Assembly: GCA_023132105.1 (NCBI GenBank)
Contig: JAGLYS010000229.1
Coordinates: 1 to 7,322 of the forward strand
Direction: 5' to 3'
Length of the DNA stretch: 7,322 nt
DNA from: Caldifarciminota bacterium
GTDB taxonomy: Bacteria > Hydrothermota > 32-111 > QNBC01
Shown here one piece after another: positions 6,992 through 7,322 of this stretch; position 1 is the stretch's first letter, and every line of letters begins with the position of its first letter. A program made the position numbers and the translations under genes. Below the pieces are notes generated by a model that worked only from the letters and a program-made list of their open reading frames with translations, was not told the origin of the DNA and did not search any database.

Positions 6992-7267
6992 TTATAGATT
7001 ATAGTTTATATTTCTTTTATACATTGATTTTATTAAATATATTGTCGCAATCCCAATGATTCCACCCGAGATGAGTGAAAAAGCTGCGAAAATAGAATAT
7101 AATTTCATTATATCGGTTATATGAGCGATTAAACCTGCAGTAAAAAGCATTGTAATATTGTGTATAAATGCTCCGATTATACTAATACCAAGTAAACTGC
7201 ATTTAATATTCGATTTTATAATCAGATACATTCCAATCAGACCACTTATCCCCCCTACAATTTGCAT
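6992..7267 (-). CDS. Gx transporter family membrane protein (PF07456), C-terminal part; start uncertain
   Basis: The 91 residues match from memory the C-terminal half of the Gx transporter family, usually annotated as heptaprenyl diphosphate synthase component I although its real substrate is unclear. Visible features are three hydrophobic segments (about 1-17, 25-50 and 56-81), a Gly-Gly near the front (5-6), and the family motif GISIIGAFIHNITML at 27-41 with His36-Asn37. Family members are about 150-175 aa, so roughly half is missing. The family resemblance continues upstream of the Met at 7267 (next entry), and this Met has no ribosome binding site, so it is unlikely to be the true start. 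The gene ends in TAA 12 bp before truA and probably shares its transcript. It may be a broken gene, a gene with a sequencing error, or a short variant. Confidence 0.7.
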   Translation of the reverse strand: MQIVGGISGLIGMYLIIKSNIKCSLLGISIIGAFIHNITMLFTAGLIAHITDIMKLYSIFAAFSLISGGIIGIATIYLIKSMYKRNINYNL

Positions 7268-7321
7268 AATCGTTATCGGTTGAAATATGCCACCGAATAT
7301 AATTGAACTGAAAAATATCTA
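7268..7321 (-). pseudogene. upstream continuation of the Gx-family frame, preceded by an in-frame TAG
   Basis: Reading upstream in the same frame gives 17 further codons (7318-7268), IFFSSIIFGGIFQPITI. These align naturally with the family's R-I-L-L-G-S-L-L-F-G-G-x-F-x-P segment that leads into the Gly-Gly motif. The codon before them (7321-7319) is TAG, where the family usually has an Arg. This suggests either an interrupted gene or an error in the last bases of the window. The remaining N-terminal part, if present, lies beyond 7322. Confidence 0.5.
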
Positions 7322-7322
7322 C

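Overview
The window is AT-rich (about one third G+C by eye) bacterial DNA. It carries four protein-coding genes in two convergent pairs and no RNA genes. The dominant gene, about 5.5 kb, encodes a SprA-type protein, the outer-membrane translocon of the type IX secretion system (T9SS). This points to a Gram-negative member of the Bacteroidota/FCB assemblage. The protein is shorter than I remember for Bacteroidota SprA and has an Asp/Asn-rich, EF-hand-like insertion that I associate with SprA homologues of neighbouring candidate phyla (Cloacimonadota, WOR-3, Zixibacteria and similar). The lineage is an inference and is not settled by this window.

Layout. Bases 1-207 are non-coding. The first about 21 bases look like the end of a common interspersed repeat, and they are followed by a patch of about 50% G+C (41-110) with a small hairpin and a perfect short palindrome just downstream. 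Bases 208-693 (+) encode a 161-residue HD-domain metal-dependent phosphohydrolase. After 32 bp, 726-6260 (+) encodes SprA. The two are probably co-transcribed, although a GC-rich hairpin sits at the very end of the HD gene. On the other strand, 6979-6257 (-) encodes TruA, the tRNA pseudouridine synthase for positions 38-40. Twelve bases upstream of it ends the C-terminal part of a Gx-transporter-family membrane protein (PF07456, often annotated heptaprenyl diphosphate synthase component I). The sprA and truA genes meet tail to tail and share the bases TTAA, so both stop codons lie within four bases and no intergenic terminator is possible.

How the genes fit together. SprA would be exported by Sec through its Ile-rich signal peptide, assembled in the outer membrane, and serve as the exit channel for T9SS cargo. 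No other T9SS component (PorK/L/M/N, PorV, PorU or CTD-bearing cargo) is visible, so the system must be completed elsewhere in the genome. The HD protein has no demonstrable mechanistic link to secretion. TruA and the Gx protein are ordinary housekeeping or membrane functions in a separate minus-strand operon whose promoter lies beyond base 7322.

Main points for a second look: the apparent in-frame TAG interrupting the Gx homology at 7319-7321; the calcium-loop-like insertion and compact size of this SprA; the shared-stop convergent overlap; the hairpin between the HD gene and sprA; and the cut-off repeat with its GC-rich neighbour at the left edge. I see no CRISPR, phage or transposase gene, nor a clearly novel multi-gene system.
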